DNA of 64,000 nucleotides from assembly GCA_002399405.1 (NCBI GenBank), contig DHDP01000014.1, positions 107,122 to 171,121 of the forward strand. Direction: 5' to 3'. Below the pieces are notes generated by a model, which was not told where the DNA came from, ran no database searches, and saw only the letters and a program-made list of their open reading frames with translations. How positions within the stretch are numbered: the stretch's first letter is position 1; each line of letters starts with the position of its first letter. Made by a program: the position numbers and the translations under genes. This DNA is from Treponema sp. UBA4873. GTDB lineage: Bacteria; Spirochaetota; Spirochaetia; Treponematales; Treponemataceae. Shown here piece after piece: positions 1 through 8,339 of the stretch.

Positions 1-124
1 GTGCGAACTGTTCGTCAAAAAGTTCGCACCTGAGAAAAGCATCAAAGCTGAATCTTCGAAGAAGACAAAGGCTTTAAAAATAATATCCGTCAGTTCTTCT
101 GACGGGAAAAGCAAGGAGATGACT

Positions 125-409
125 ATGGCAACGACCACAGCAAAGAAGCCGGCAGCAAAAAAACCGGCGGTTAAGAAAACAACTGCAAAAAAACCTGCAG
201 TGAAAAAACCGGCAGCAAAGACGGCTGCTAAAAAACCGGCAGCGAAAAAGGCTGCGGAAAAAAAGACACCGGTAAAGAAAGCCGGTGCCGCGAAACCTGC
301 AGCAAAGAAAGTTGCGGCTAAAAAACCTGCTGCAAAAACGACGGCGAAAAAGCCGGCAGCGAAAAAAACCGCTGTGAAGAAACCGGCGAAAAAAGTCGAG
401 CCAAAATAA
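125..409 (+). CDS. Lys/Ala/Pro-rich histone H1-like basic protein
   Basis: A 94-residue protein made almost only of Lys, Ala, Pro and Thr in irregular repeats of the type KKPAAKK or AKKPA. It resembles the tails of eukaryotic histone H1 and of bacterial Hc1/AlgP-type proteins, so a nucleoid- or RNA-binding role is an inference. ATG at 125 is chosen because AAGGAG (113-118) sits six bases upstream; the in-frame ATG at 119 touches the SD. The same frame is open leftwards to base 2 (through FVKKFAPEKS), so the gene could instead be the tail of a longer protein beginning outside the window. A 7-bp hairpin (87-105) lies just before the SD. A rho-independent terminator follows directly. Confidence 0.7.
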   Translation: MATTTAKKPAAKKPAVKKTTAKKPAVKKPAAKTAAKKPAAKKAAEKKTPVKKAGAAKPAAKKVAAKKPAAKTTAKKPAAKKTAVKKPAKKVEPK

Positions 410-423
410 ATTTAATAACGGAG

Positions 424-461
424 AAACCGTCCCTATCGTAAAGACTGAGGGACGGTTTTTT
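424..461 (+). terminator. Rho-independent terminator after the Lys/Ala-rich gene
   Basis: Perfect 11-bp stem AAACCGTCCCT (424-434) with AGGGACGGTTT (448-458), followed by a T run to 461. The stem core AACCGTCCC recurs in the terminator at 26061-26090. The stop codon of the facing gene overlaps its T run. Confidence 0.88.
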
Positions 462-1770
462 AATTGTTGATACCGCTGATAATATTCCGCAATTCCTGAA
501 CTGTTTTTATTGTCGGTCTGTTCAATAACACAGGACGAAGCACGGCGTTGATATTCTCAGGCATTTCAGGGGCTTCTCCGAGCGTATGCCGTATATAATC
601 GGCGGAAAGAGACGGGTGATCTCTGGCAACAACCACAACGGCGCCGGTATCTTCCTTTATCATCGCGTCGTTCGCTTTCGCAGCTGCATATGCGCGCGCC
701 GTATGGCGGTCAGCATATATATGGTACTTCATGAACAGCTCTTTTGCGGCGCTGTCGGCCATATCGTCCGTAAGTTTTACCGGATAGATGAAATTACGCA
801 TCATGAGCTTATTCGCGCTGAAAACGTCTTCAAGACGCTCGAGGTTCGACGGATCGGTCGGATCCGCACTCTGTCGTTTATTCAGCGGAACAACTGAATC
901 GAGCAGAACGCAGTTTCCCATCGTATCGACGGTAAGCGCGTCCGTCGCCGGCGTAAGAAAGCCGTTAAGCGGCAGCGCAAACTGCCAACTGTATAATCCT
1001 GCCACAATATTGCTGTAATTGCCCGGCGCAAGCGCATAGTAAATGTCGCCCGCAGTTTTATTCTTAAGTCTGGAAAATGCGAACGGATAAAAAAAAGCCT
1101 GAGGCAGCAGACGTCCGATATTCGCGGTATTTGCAACTGTAAGTCTGTTCGCTGCAACAAAATCGTGATCAGAAAATATGCTGCGCACGAAAGCGTGGCA
1201 GTCCGCTTCCGAACCTTCTATTTCCACCGGATAAATATTGCCGCCGTTCCATATATAATCGCTTTCCTGCATTCCATGAACAGTACCTTTCGGATAAACG
1301 ACGACCGCTTTTATGCGTTTTTTGTCCCTGAGTTCGTGAGCGAGAACGGAACCGAGCTCCGCGCGCGTTACCGACAAAAAAACAGCGGTACTGTCACGCA
1401 TCTGAAGCATAGTCTCAAGGCAGGCAACAAGATACGAAATGCCGAAATCCCGGTGATATCCCGTCGGGCCGTGAAACAGTTCGAGCATAAAATACGTATC
1501 ATCAAGCTGACGCACTACCGGTTCGAACGGAAACGCCTTCGTCGCAATCGTTTCGCATATTATCGGGCTGAATTCGTCCTTTATGAAAGCTGACGTGAGC
1601 GCTCCTGCAATAGATGCAAACGTCGTGTTTTCATCAGTGTATAAAATCCAGCGCCGGAGATCCTCCGTATCGGCAGGCACATAATACCCTCCGTCGGCCG
1701 GCATACAATCAAGCACAGCCTGTGAGAATCCGACTGTATCAACTTTGTTTCTCGTACTTGTAAAACGCAT
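460..1770 (-). CDS. Threonine synthase-like protein lacking the PLP lysine
   Basis: A 436-residue protein colinear with threonine synthase: an N-terminal STRN...DGGYYVP segment, ELFHGPT at 97-103 and a C-terminal HTARAYAA region. The lysine that binds pyridoxal phosphate (GPTLAFKDFG in E. coli ThrC) is Arg107 here (GPTGYHRDFG), and the SGDTG phosphate-binding loop has become RAELG (about 136-140). It therefore looks like a catalytically dead paralogue, perhaps regulatory or with a new activity. The frame can be extended upstream to 1842, but ATG 1770 fits family starts and lies six bases after a -10 box. It is divergent from pepT. Confidence 0.75.
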   Translation of the reverse strand: MRFTSTRNKVDTVGFSQAVLDCMPADGGYYVPADTEDLRRWILYTDENTTFASIAGALTSAFIKDEFSPIICETIATKAFPFEPVVRQLDDTYFMLELFHGPTGYHRDFGISYLVACLETMLQMRDSTAVFLSVTRAELGSVLAHELRDKKRIKAVVVYPKGTVHGMQESDYIWNGGNIYPVEIEGSEADCHAFVRSIFSDHDFVAANRLTVANTANIGRLLPQAFFYPFAFSRLKNKTAGDIYYALAPGNYSNIVAGLYSWQFALPLNGFLTPATDALTVDTMGNCVLLDSVVPLNKRQSADPTDPSNLERLEDVFSANKLMMRNFIYPVKLTDDMADSAAKELFMKYHIYADRHTARAYAAAKANDAMIKEDTGAVVVVARDHPSLSADYIRHTLGEAPEMPENINAVLRPVLLNRPTIKTVQELRNIISGINN

Positions 1771-1776
1771 GGTAAT

Positions 1777-1805
1777 ACTATAGCACAAAAGTCCGATATT
1801 ACCAA
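1777..1805 (-). promoter_or_regulatory. Promoter of the thrC-like gene, predicted leaderless
   Basis: On the minus strand, -35 TTGGTA (1800-1805), 17-bp spacer, -10 TATAGT (1777-1782), then six bases and ATG at 1770. Transcription should start at or within a base of the start codon, and no Shine-Dalgarno exists. Confidence 0.65.
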
Positions 1806-1830
1806 TAAGAATATATACGTTCTTCATATG

Positions 1831-1859
1831 TTGTAAAATCATGCCGAAAGACTTATTAT
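1831..1859 (+). promoter_or_regulatory. Promoter of pepT-murA, predicted leaderless
   Basis: -35 TTGTAA (1831-1836), 17-bp spacer, -10 TATTAT (1854-1859), then six bases and the pepT ATG (1866). No Shine-Dalgarno precedes the ATG, so the mRNA probably begins at the start codon. Confidence 0.65.
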
Positions 1860-1865
1860 AGTGAC

Positions 1866-3143
1866 ATGAATTATATCAAAAGCACATCAAAAGAAGAGAA
1901 GGAACTGCTTGAACGTTTTCTAAGATACGTCAAAACGTATTCCGAAAGCAGTTCGGCAGAAGCTGATAAAGGTGTCATTCCGTCTACACCGCAGCAGAAG
2001 GATTTTGCCCGGATGCTTGCTTCCGAAATGATTGCAATCGGGCTCACCTCTGTGCAGATTACGGATTTCTGCTACGTATACGGAGTTCTTCCGGCATCTG
2101 CCGGCTGCGGGAAAATACCGTCGTTCTGCATGCTTTCTCATCTTGATACTGTCGACGAGGTAACCGGCAGAAATGTTAATCCCTCCGTCCATGCGGATTA
2201 CGACGGCGCTGTCATCAGTCTTGCGGGCGGCGGAATTCTTGATCCCTCTCGGGACAGCGCGCTTGCACAGGCCGCCGCCGAACGCGATACAATAATCACG
2301 ACGGACGGGACTACGCTGCTCGGCGCGGACGACAAAGCCGGAATCGCGGCGATTATGACGGCGGTTTCGTTTATCGCCTCGCACAAAGAAATCAGACACG
2401 GAAAAATCGAAGTGGTCTTTTCGCCGGACGAAGAAACGGGACACGGTATGGATAAAGTGCCGCTCAATCTCATTTCTTCGAAGCGCGCATACACCGTCGA
2501 CGGCGGCCACATCGGCCAGCTTGAAACGGAGTGTTTCAACGCTGTGGGTACGACAGTGACGTTCACAGGAAAAGCTGCTCACACGGGCGACGCGCGGGCT
2601 GCGGGCATGGTAAATGCAGTTTCCATGGTTTCATCGTTTACGGCGAATCTTCCCGGCCGCCAGTCGCCCGAAACGACCGACAAACGGGATGGTTTTTATG
2701 CCCCGCTCGAACTGTCCGGCGGCATAGAAAAGGCGGAGGTCTATCTGCTCCTCAGGGATTTTACCCGCGACGGCATTGAAAAGCGCAAGAAAATCGTCGG
2801 GCAGCTCGCGGAAGCTGTTGCGGCCTCATTCGGCGGCAGCGTGGAAATCGTTCACAAACAGCAGTACCTCAATATGAAAGATGGTCTCGATGCGCATCCT
2901 GAGGTCGTGCAGGACCTTGAGAAGGCATACCGCAATTCGGGCGTAGAACCGGTGAACACGCCTATCAGAGGCGGAACGGACGGCTCAAGGCTCACGGAAA
3001 TGGGAATCCCCACTCCGAATATTTTTACCGGCGCGCATAATTTTCATTCGCGCACGGAATGGGCTTCGCTCAGCCAAATGAGCAAAGCTGCCGATATTGT
3101 AATAAATCTTGCCCGAGTTATTTCCGGAGAACACGATGCATGA
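1866..3143 (+). CDS. pepT: Peptidase T (tripeptide aminopeptidase)
   Basis: A 425-residue M20B metallopeptidase of typical PepT length. Visible motifs are the zinc site SHLDT, GADDKAG with the bridging Asp, the catalytic DEETGHG and the late metal-binding GAHNFHSR. It releases N-terminal residues from tripeptides in the cytoplasm and fits an amino-acid-scavenging host-associated lifestyle. It is the first gene of a two-gene unit: its last eight bases overlap the murA start. The promoter places the transcript start on the ATG. Confidence 0.93.
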   Translation: MNYIKSTSKEEKELLERFLRYVKTYSESSSAEADKGVIPSTPQQKDFARMLASEMIAIGLTSVQITDFCYVYGVLPASAGCGKIPSFCMLSHLDTVDEVTGRNVNPSVHADYDGAVISLAGGGILDPSRDSALAQAAAERDTIITTDGTTLLGADDKAGIAAIMTAVSFIASHKEIRHGKIEVVFSPDEETGHGMDKVPLNLISSKRAYTVDGGHIGQLETECFNAVGTTVTFTGKAAHTGDARAAGMVNAVSMVSSFTANLPGRQSPETTDKRDGFYAPLELSGGIEKAEVYLLLRDFTRDGIEKRKKIVGQLAEAVAASFGGSVEIVHKQQYLNMKDGLDAHPEVVQDLEKAYRNSGVEPVNTPIRGGTDGSRLTEMGIPTPNIFTGAHNFHSRTEWASLSQMSKAADIVINLARVISGEHDA

Positions 3144-4419
3144 ATATGTGATTGACGGCGGATTTCCCGTTAAAGGAACGATTGCGGCCGGAGGCAACAA
3201 AAACGCAGCGCTTCCGTGCATTGCGGCCGCGCTTCTTACGCAGGAACCTGTAATACTGCACAATATTCCCGACATTGAAGACACCTCCGTTATGCTGAGC
3301 ATACTTCAGTCGTTCGGCGCAAAGGCGGAAAGCGCCGGCAAACACAGCTGGAAAATCACTGCAGAAAAAATTGAAAATACAATGATTCCCGCGGAGCTGT
3401 CCAAAAAAATCCGTGCGTCGATTCTGTTCGCGGGGCCGCTTCTTGCACGCGCGGGAAAAGTGGAAATGCTTCCGCCGGGCGGAGACGTCATCGGAAGGCG
3501 ACGGCTCGACACACATTTTTTCGCGCTCACACAGCTCGGCGCCCGCGTCGAGATTAACGGCAAATTCGTTTTTACCGCGAACAAGCTTGCAGGCGCTGAT
3601 ATTTTTCTCGATGAAATGTCGGTCACCGCGACGGAGAACGCCGTCATGGCGGCTGTCCTTGCGGAAGGCTCCACCATCATTTCAAACGCGGCAAGCGAAC
3701 CTCACGTGCAGGACCTGTGCAACATGCTTTCCGCCATGGGTGCGGACATCACCGGCACGGGAAGCAACATACTCAGAATAAAAGGTGTGAAGCAGCTTAA
3801 GGGGTGCGAATTCACGATAGGCCCCGATTATATGGAAATCGGCTCGTTCATCGGACTCGCGGCGGCAACACACGGCTCCATCAGAATAACCGGCATCAAT
3901 CCGGCCGATATGAGACCGTTGCGCACAGGATTCTGCAAACTCGGCATTTCGTGGACGATAGAAGGATCCGAACTTACTGTTCCTGCAGTGCAGGAGCTTA
4001 AAGTAAACAACGACATGGGAAGTTCAACGCCGAAAGTCGACGACGCTCCGTGGCCGGGATTTCCGCCTGATCTGACGAGCATCATGACGGTCGTCGCAAC
4101 GCAGGTCGAGGGCACCGTACTCATATTCGAAAAGATGTTTGAATCGCGCATGTTCTTCGTCGACAAATTGATCAACATGGGAGCATGCATCACGCTCTGC
4201 GACCCGCACCGCGCCGTTGTGTGCGGCCCGCGCATTCTGCACGGAGACCACCTCGTTTCCCCCGACGTGCGAGCCGGCATGGCGATGGTCATTGCCGCTA
4301 TGGCCGCACACGGAGAAAGCCGCATAAGCAACGTGTATCAGATTGAACGCGGATACGAACACCTTGTTGAGCGTCTGCAGTCGGTCGGCGCCCACATAAC
4401 TACTGTCGACGTAAAATAA
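3136..4419 (+). CDS. murA: UDP-N-acetylglucosamine 1-carboxyvinyltransferase
   Basis: A 427-residue MurA, the first committed enzyme of peptidoglycan synthesis, transferring enolpyruvate from PEP to UDP-GlcNAc. The substrate-binding GNKNA lies at 20-24. The active-site loop reads PPGGDVIGRR with Asp117 where E. coli has Cys115; this exchange is known to abolish fosfomycin alkylation. ATG 3136 is chosen over 3109 because GGAG (3126-3129) is six bases upstream and the protein then begins at the usual MurA position. It overlaps pepT by eight bases, implying coupled translation. Its end overlaps the convergent J-domain gene by 20 bases. Confidence 0.95.
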   Translation: MHEYVIDGGFPVKGTIAAGGNKNAALPCIAAALLTQEPVILHNIPDIEDTSVMLSILQSFGAKAESAGKHSWKITAEKIENTMIPAELSKKIRASILFAGPLLARAGKVEMLPPGGDVIGRRRLDTHFFALTQLGARVEINGKFVFTANKLAGADIFLDEMSVTATENAVMAAVLAEGSTIISNAASEPHVQDLCNMLSAMGADITGTGSNILRIKGVKQLKGCEFTIGPDYMEIGSFIGLAAATHGSIRITGINPADMRPLRTGFCKLGISWTIEGSELTVPAVQELKVNNDMGSSTPKVDDAPWPGFPPDLTSIMTVVATQVEGTVLIFEKMFESRMFFVDKLINMGACITLCDPHRAVVCGPRILHGDHLVSPDVRAGMAMVIAAMAAHGESRISNVYQIERGYEHLVERLQSVGAHITTVDVK

Positions 4420-5146
4420 ATTCATAAGCTGCCTGTACGCGCAGAAAAATCTCTCCGCCCGCCGCGCAGCTGTCGGGATGATATTCGGCTGCAAGCTTAC
4501 GATGCACTGCTTTCACCTGCTCTATCGTCGCGTCGGACGGAAGGCCGAGCACGTCGTACGCGGCGGAAAGCTCGTCGCTCACGTAGTGATAGTCGAGCAG
4601 TTCCGCGAGATACTGCGACGGTCTTTCCGTCTCCTGCTTTTTGTTCCACGAAAATTCCGCAGCACCGAGCAATGTGAATATGCGCCGTATCATTGCGGAG
4701 GGAAAACGGTCGCCGTTCTTTCTGATGCTGTGTGCAAGACATTCAACGAGAAGATCGCTGTTCAGCTGCCCGGCAGCGGCGGCCGAACGGCACAGCGAAT
4801 GCCAGTCGGCACGATATTCCGTGCCGAAAGCGTTTTTAACGAGACGTGCGGCTTCCGCACTGTCGCCGAGACAGTCGACAGTAAGTGCGCATATGTACAG
4901 CGCCCCCGGAAACGGTTCGCCTTGGATACCTGAAAACGTTCCCTGTGCAACGGCTCTCGTCCATTCCTTTTCTTTCCGGACACGAATCACTATAAGCGTT
5001 GTAAAAGCGCCGGCGGCAAATCCTGCAGAAGCGCCGCCGGGCCCCGCGGCAGCTCCGCACGCAGTGCAAAACAGAACGAATCCGTATTTTTTTAAAAATC
5101 GAACGGCATATTTCCGCCATTTTACCGGAAAATATTCAGGCCGCAT
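4400..5146 (-). CDS. DjlA-like membrane-anchored J-domain protein
   Basis: A 248-residue protein. The N-terminus has a short basic stretch and a hydrophobic Gly/Ala-rich segment (about 17-45) that should anchor it in the inner membrane. A central helical region resembles the TerB-like part of DjlA, and the last 60 residues are a J domain with the HPD motif (EYHPDS) needed to stimulate DnaK ATPase. ATG 5146 overlaps the stop of the upstream gene by 11 bases. Longer in-frame starts up to 5293 would lie inside that gene and add no family sequence. It is the last gene of a three-gene overlapping operon, so it may assist assembly or turnover of the two upstream membrane proteins (inference). Confidence 0.72.
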   Translation of the reverse strand: MRPEYFPVKWRKYAVRFLKKYGFVLFCTACGAAAGPGGASAGFAAGAFTTLIVIRVRKEKEWTRAVAQGTFSGIQGEPFPGALYICALTVDCLGDSAEAARLVKNAFGTEYRADWHSLCRSAAAAGQLNSDLLVECLAHSIRKNGDRFPSAMIRRIFTLLGAAEFSWNKKQETERPSQYLAELLDYHYVSDELSAAYDVLGLPSDATIEQVKAVHRKLAAEYHPDSCAAGGEIFLRVQAAYEFILRRQ

Positions 5147-6950
5147 CTGCGGAGTTCCGTGCAAGAAACACAATGGAAGCGATAATGAGAATTGCAATAT
5201 ATACTCCGCATCCGACAAGAAGCGCGTACTGCCTTCCCGCCGCACCGAGGAATACATAATTGAACAGTTTATACAGCCACAGAAGCGCCTCAAACACTAT
5301 ATATGCCAGAACGGAAAACAAAGGAAACGCGGCCGTCCAGACAGTCTTGAACATCAGCTTTTCACCGATGCGGTAGTTCCATGCAAAACTTGCGGAACAG
5401 ACGATAATCACGAGAATGAACAGCGGATACAGTATCCTGTTGAGCATAACCTGACCGAACACTTCCTCCGAATAGCCGTATTGAACAGCCTTTCCGGCAA
5501 AATGAAAAAGTGCCGGAATGCTCATAAGTTCCGCACCCTTTGATGCTTCAGCAAGCAGTTCGAAATCGTCATACGGAATGGGAAGGACAAGTTGTCCTTT
5601 TTCGTCTTCCTCACCGGCATCAGCATAGCAGTACAGCGGTTTATTAACAATTCCGTCCGTGTCGCGGTCTACGGACCGGAGCAGCACATACGGCACATAT
5701 TCGGTTCTTCCGTCGATTCCGAGAGCAATCCGCGTGCCATCGTCGAAATCGGACACAGGCACTTCAAGCAGCTTCGCGTACTGCACGTACATACTCCGCG
5801 CGTACGCACCGTTTTTATCAAGGGAAAAAACCGATAAGCCGCGGAGATACTGGACCATTCCGTCGGTCCCCTTCATCGACGTTATACCTTTGATGTATAC
5901 GATGTCGGTCGAACCGTCTGCACGCCGTATCGTAAAATACACATTGCCGGCGGTTTCGAATTCCTGCATATTGAACGTTTCGTCTATAAAAAAGCTTTCG
6001 GCAGCGAGCCGCGCGCCCGCAAGCCCGAGATACCGTACGACATCGGGATCTATCGATAACGCATGAGACTGCATGGATAACGTTCTGAAAACATAATACG
6101 CTTTCAGATTATCACCGTCCATGAGCAGCTTATACCCGTCCAGTTTGCGCTTGTACACGCGCTCTTCCTCCGTTTCCGCGGGTGTCTCCGCCAGAGACAG
6201 CTTATTCCATGCGGCCGCGGCGGTCTGTTTCAGCAGCTCGACATTGGTGTCCTTCGGCGACGCGACGGAAATGCCCGTCTCCGCATAATAATGCGCGTCG
6301 AACCAGTTTCCCTTTGCGTATGCAGCTTCGGCACGTTGCCGCAATTCACTCACGGTATATCCCTCCTCGCTGACGCCCCGGGAAATCTCGGGCAGTATTG
6401 CGGACTTCTGATTTTTACGGAAAGATTTAACCGCAGATTCGGCCTTCGCAGCAAGCTGCAGAGCCTCACCCGATTTCGGGTCTATTTTTACCGCAAGCTG
6501 CGCATACTGATAAGCTGAACCGGAATCGCCGGAAGCATATGCATTCGTTCCGATACGCACGTACTCGCGCACGAGTTTCGGCAGCTGTTCAAGCTGCTGC
6601 TGCTTCGACCCGAGAAACGGCGTTCCTATCTCCGCCGCACACGTAAGTACGAACGAACAGACAAGTCCCATGACGATGACATGACGGTATCTTTCGAACA
6701 TCGCGGGAGAAAAACGCATGACGCTTCCTTCCGGGCTGCGTCCGAACGAGACGGCGCTGCCGATTATGAACCCTGTAACGGCGACGGCGGGCAGTATGCG
6801 GCAGAAAAGTCTGAGTCCCGCGTACAGTCTGTACATGCGTACCGATTTTTCAAGAAGCTCCGGCAGAGCACCGGTAAAAAATCCGGCGGCCAGACAGACG
6901 CAGAAACAAAAAAGGATATATCCGAACAGTATTTGAAGCACACGTTTCAT
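5136..6950 (-). CDS. Large membrane protein with periplasmic repeat region, unknown function
   Basis: A 604-residue protein. Three hydrophobic segments near the N-terminus (about 7-27, 50-69, 90-107) are followed by a long soluble part. TPR-like helices are visible there (AYASGDSGSAYQYAQLAVKIDP, around 140-165, and similar AYAKGNWFDAHYYAETG). The C-terminus has three more membrane segments (roughly 490-597). No catalytic motif was recognised. Its start overlaps the upstream stop as ATGA, so it is translationally coupled to the 6947-7930 gene, and it overlaps the J-domain gene downstream. A structural or assembly role in the envelope is possible but not shown. Confidence 0.7.
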   Translation of the reverse strand: MKRVLQILFGYILFCFCVCLAAGFFTGALPELLEKSVRMYRLYAGLRLFCRILPAVAVTGFIIGSAVSFGRSPEGSVMRFSPAMFERYRHVIVMGLVCSFVLTCAAEIGTPFLGSKQQQLEQLPKLVREYVRIGTNAYASGDSGSAYQYAQLAVKIDPKSGEALQLAAKAESAVKSFRKNQKSAILPEISRGVSEEGYTVSELRQRAEAAYAKGNWFDAHYYAETGISVASPKDTNVELLKQTAAAAWNKLSLAETPAETEEERVYKRKLDGYKLLMDGDNLKAYYVFRTLSMQSHALSIDPDVVRYLGLAGARLAAESFFIDETFNMQEFETAGNVYFTIRRADGSTDIVYIKGITSMKGTDGMVQYLRGLSVFSLDKNGAYARSMYVQYAKLLEVPVSDFDDGTRIALGIDGRTEYVPYVLLRSVDRDTDGIVNKPLYCYADAGEEDEKGQLVLPIPYDDFELLAEASKGAELMSIPALFHFAGKAVQYGYSEEVFGQVMLNRILYPLFILVIIVCSASFAWNYRIGEKLMFKTVWTAAFPLFSVLAYIVFEALLWLYKLFNYVFLGAAGRQYALLVGCGVYIAILIIASIVFLARNSADAA

Positions 6951-7930
6951 ATACCTCTCCTTTTATTTTTTCTTCCCCGAGTCAGCGCCGCCGTAATTCC
7001 GATAAAAACAAATATCAGCGAGAAAAACACATTTACACAGACAAGCACAGGCTCATCAAGAGCGGTAAGGAATTTCATCTGTGTTCCGATTCCGGCGGCA
7101 GATTCCCTGAACTGCAAAAAATAATCGGAAAAGTAAAGCAGATTGAATGATATGACGCCGGACTCCATCACGAGCAGATATATAATGTCTATGAGCCGCC
7201 ATTCGCTGCAGAACGTCAACGCGTATACCGAAAAAAGCGCAAGTCCGAACGACATAAAGCTGAGCCAGTTCACGTAGCCGGCATTCCAGGCGTATTCCGC
7301 GCGTGTTTCAATAGCAGCAAATCCGTCCATAATCCATCCCGGCATTACCGGAATAGTCTCGCGTATAAGGATATCTTTGAACGGGGCTGATTCATCGGCC
7401 ATTTCGGCATAATTTATCATTTGCATCGAAACAGCGTCTTCCGGCGCTGCATTTTCGTTTATTACGACGGCATCCGCATCATGGGGACACTCTTCTGCGG
7501 ATAAGCTGCCGTACGGTACGTACACAACGTTTTTTCCCGCGTGCCTGAAATACCCCGCAGTAAGCGAAGGTATCTCCATGCCGGGATTTGTCTGCCACCG
7601 GTTTTTCGACTCGATGAAAACCGGGTACACTATGCCCCAGGTCGCAGCTCCCAGCAGCGCGTACATAACGACGGGAAGGATGCCGCCTCCCGAATGCCGG
7701 ATACGGTAACAGCTGAGCAGCGTTCCCGAAAGCACGAGTACGACAGGCATGACAACAAAAAATCCTTCAAAAAGTGCGTGACTGTCGAACAACTGCAGCG
7801 TTTTTCCGGCAATGAGTCCCGCTGTATTAAAATAGAGCATGTATACGAGCACACCGATTACGCAGCTTACCAAAAGGATTCCCGCATATGCCGGTATCAG
7901 TAAAAGTGCTTTTTTAAGTGACTTTATCAT
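6947..7930 (-). CDS. Multi-spanning membrane protein, unknown function
   Basis: A 327-residue protein with hydrophobic segments at the N-terminus (about 10-33, 53-73, 85-105) and a cluster near the C-terminus (about 215-315), separated by a polar domain of about 100 residues containing VVYVPYGSL. Its layout mirrors that of the next gene (membrane, soluble, membrane), which suggests a paired complex. ATG 7930 is chosen over 7945 because GGAG lies five bases before it. It is the first gene of the operon 7930-4400. The DnaA-box cluster lies directly upstream, so its promoter probably falls in that AT-rich region. Confidence 0.65.
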   Translation of the reverse strand: MIKSLKKALLLIPAYAGILLVSCVIGVLVYMLYFNTAGLIAGKTLQLFDSHALFEGFFVVMPVVLVLSGTLLSCYRIRHSGGGILPVVMYALLGAATWGIVYPVFIESKNRWQTNPGMEIPSLTAGYFRHAGKNVVYVPYGSLSAEECPHDADAVVINENAAPEDAVSMQMINYAEMADESAPFKDILIRETIPVMPGWIMDGFAAIETRAEYAWNAGYVNWLSFMSFGLALFSVYALTFCSEWRLIDIIYLLVMESGVISFNLLYFSDYFLQFRESAAGIGTQMKFLTALDEPVLVCVNVFFSLIFVFIGITAALTRGRKNKRRGI

Positions 7931-7992
7931 TACGTCTCCAATCATACGTATTCCCTTATATTATCGGCAGATTTATAATTTTATTATCCCAT

Positions 7993-8252
7993 ATATCCAC
8001 ATACTAATTCACTGTTTATCCACAGGTTATCAACAAGACGAAAGAAAAAATCCGTACAACATTTATCTCTTCACAATACCAGAAAATAGACTGGATATGA
8101 TTTAACCGTTTAATTATTTATAATACAAGTATTTACAAAAGCAGTTGCAGTGAGATTAAAGTTTTTCGGGATGTGGAAAAATTTTACCGGGAAAAAAATC
8201 TTCATCTCTTTTTTCTCTATTTTTATCCACAACTTATCCACGGTTATCCACA
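7993..8252. other. DnaA-box cluster in AT-rich intergenic DNA (candidate oriC or DnaA-binding locus)
   Basis: The 400-bp gene-free interval 7931-8339 holds seven 9-mers matching or nearly matching the DnaA box TTATCCACA. Plus strand: 7993-8001 (one mismatch), 8016-8024 (exact), 8027-8035 (TTATCAACA), 8223-8231 (exact), 8234-8242 (last base G) and 8244-8252 (exact). Minus strand: TTTTCCACA at 8172-8180. Neighbouring boxes are 10-11 bp apart, on one face of the helix. The stretch between the two groups (8040-8170) is very AT-rich and could be an unwinding element. No dnaA, dnaN or gyr gene lies in the window. Confidence 0.6.
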
Positions 8253-8288
8253 GGTTATGCTCCGACACAGCACCGTTCGCCCGAACAT

Positions 8289-8323
8289 AAAAAAAGCCGG
8301 AATGCAGTGCATCCGGCCTTTTT
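8289..8323 (-). terminator. Terminator downstream of the STAS gene
   Basis: Stem GCCGG-A-ATGC (8296-8305, one bulged A) pairs with GCATCCGGC (8309-8317). An A run on the left (8289-8295) gives the U tract for leftward transcripts. A T run on the right (8319-8323) makes it partly bidirectional. Confidence 0.8.
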
Positions 8324-8339
8324 ATGAGAAAACACCCGT

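Noticed and set aside
1..29. Perfect 9-bp inverted repeat at the window edge as a terminator
   Set aside because: No T run follows, and the bases may be coding in the open frame of the Lys/Ala-rich gene.
1165..1593. Long ORF on the plus strand inside the thrC-like gene
   Set aside because: It is a shadow of the real gene on the other strand, with no family match and no SD.
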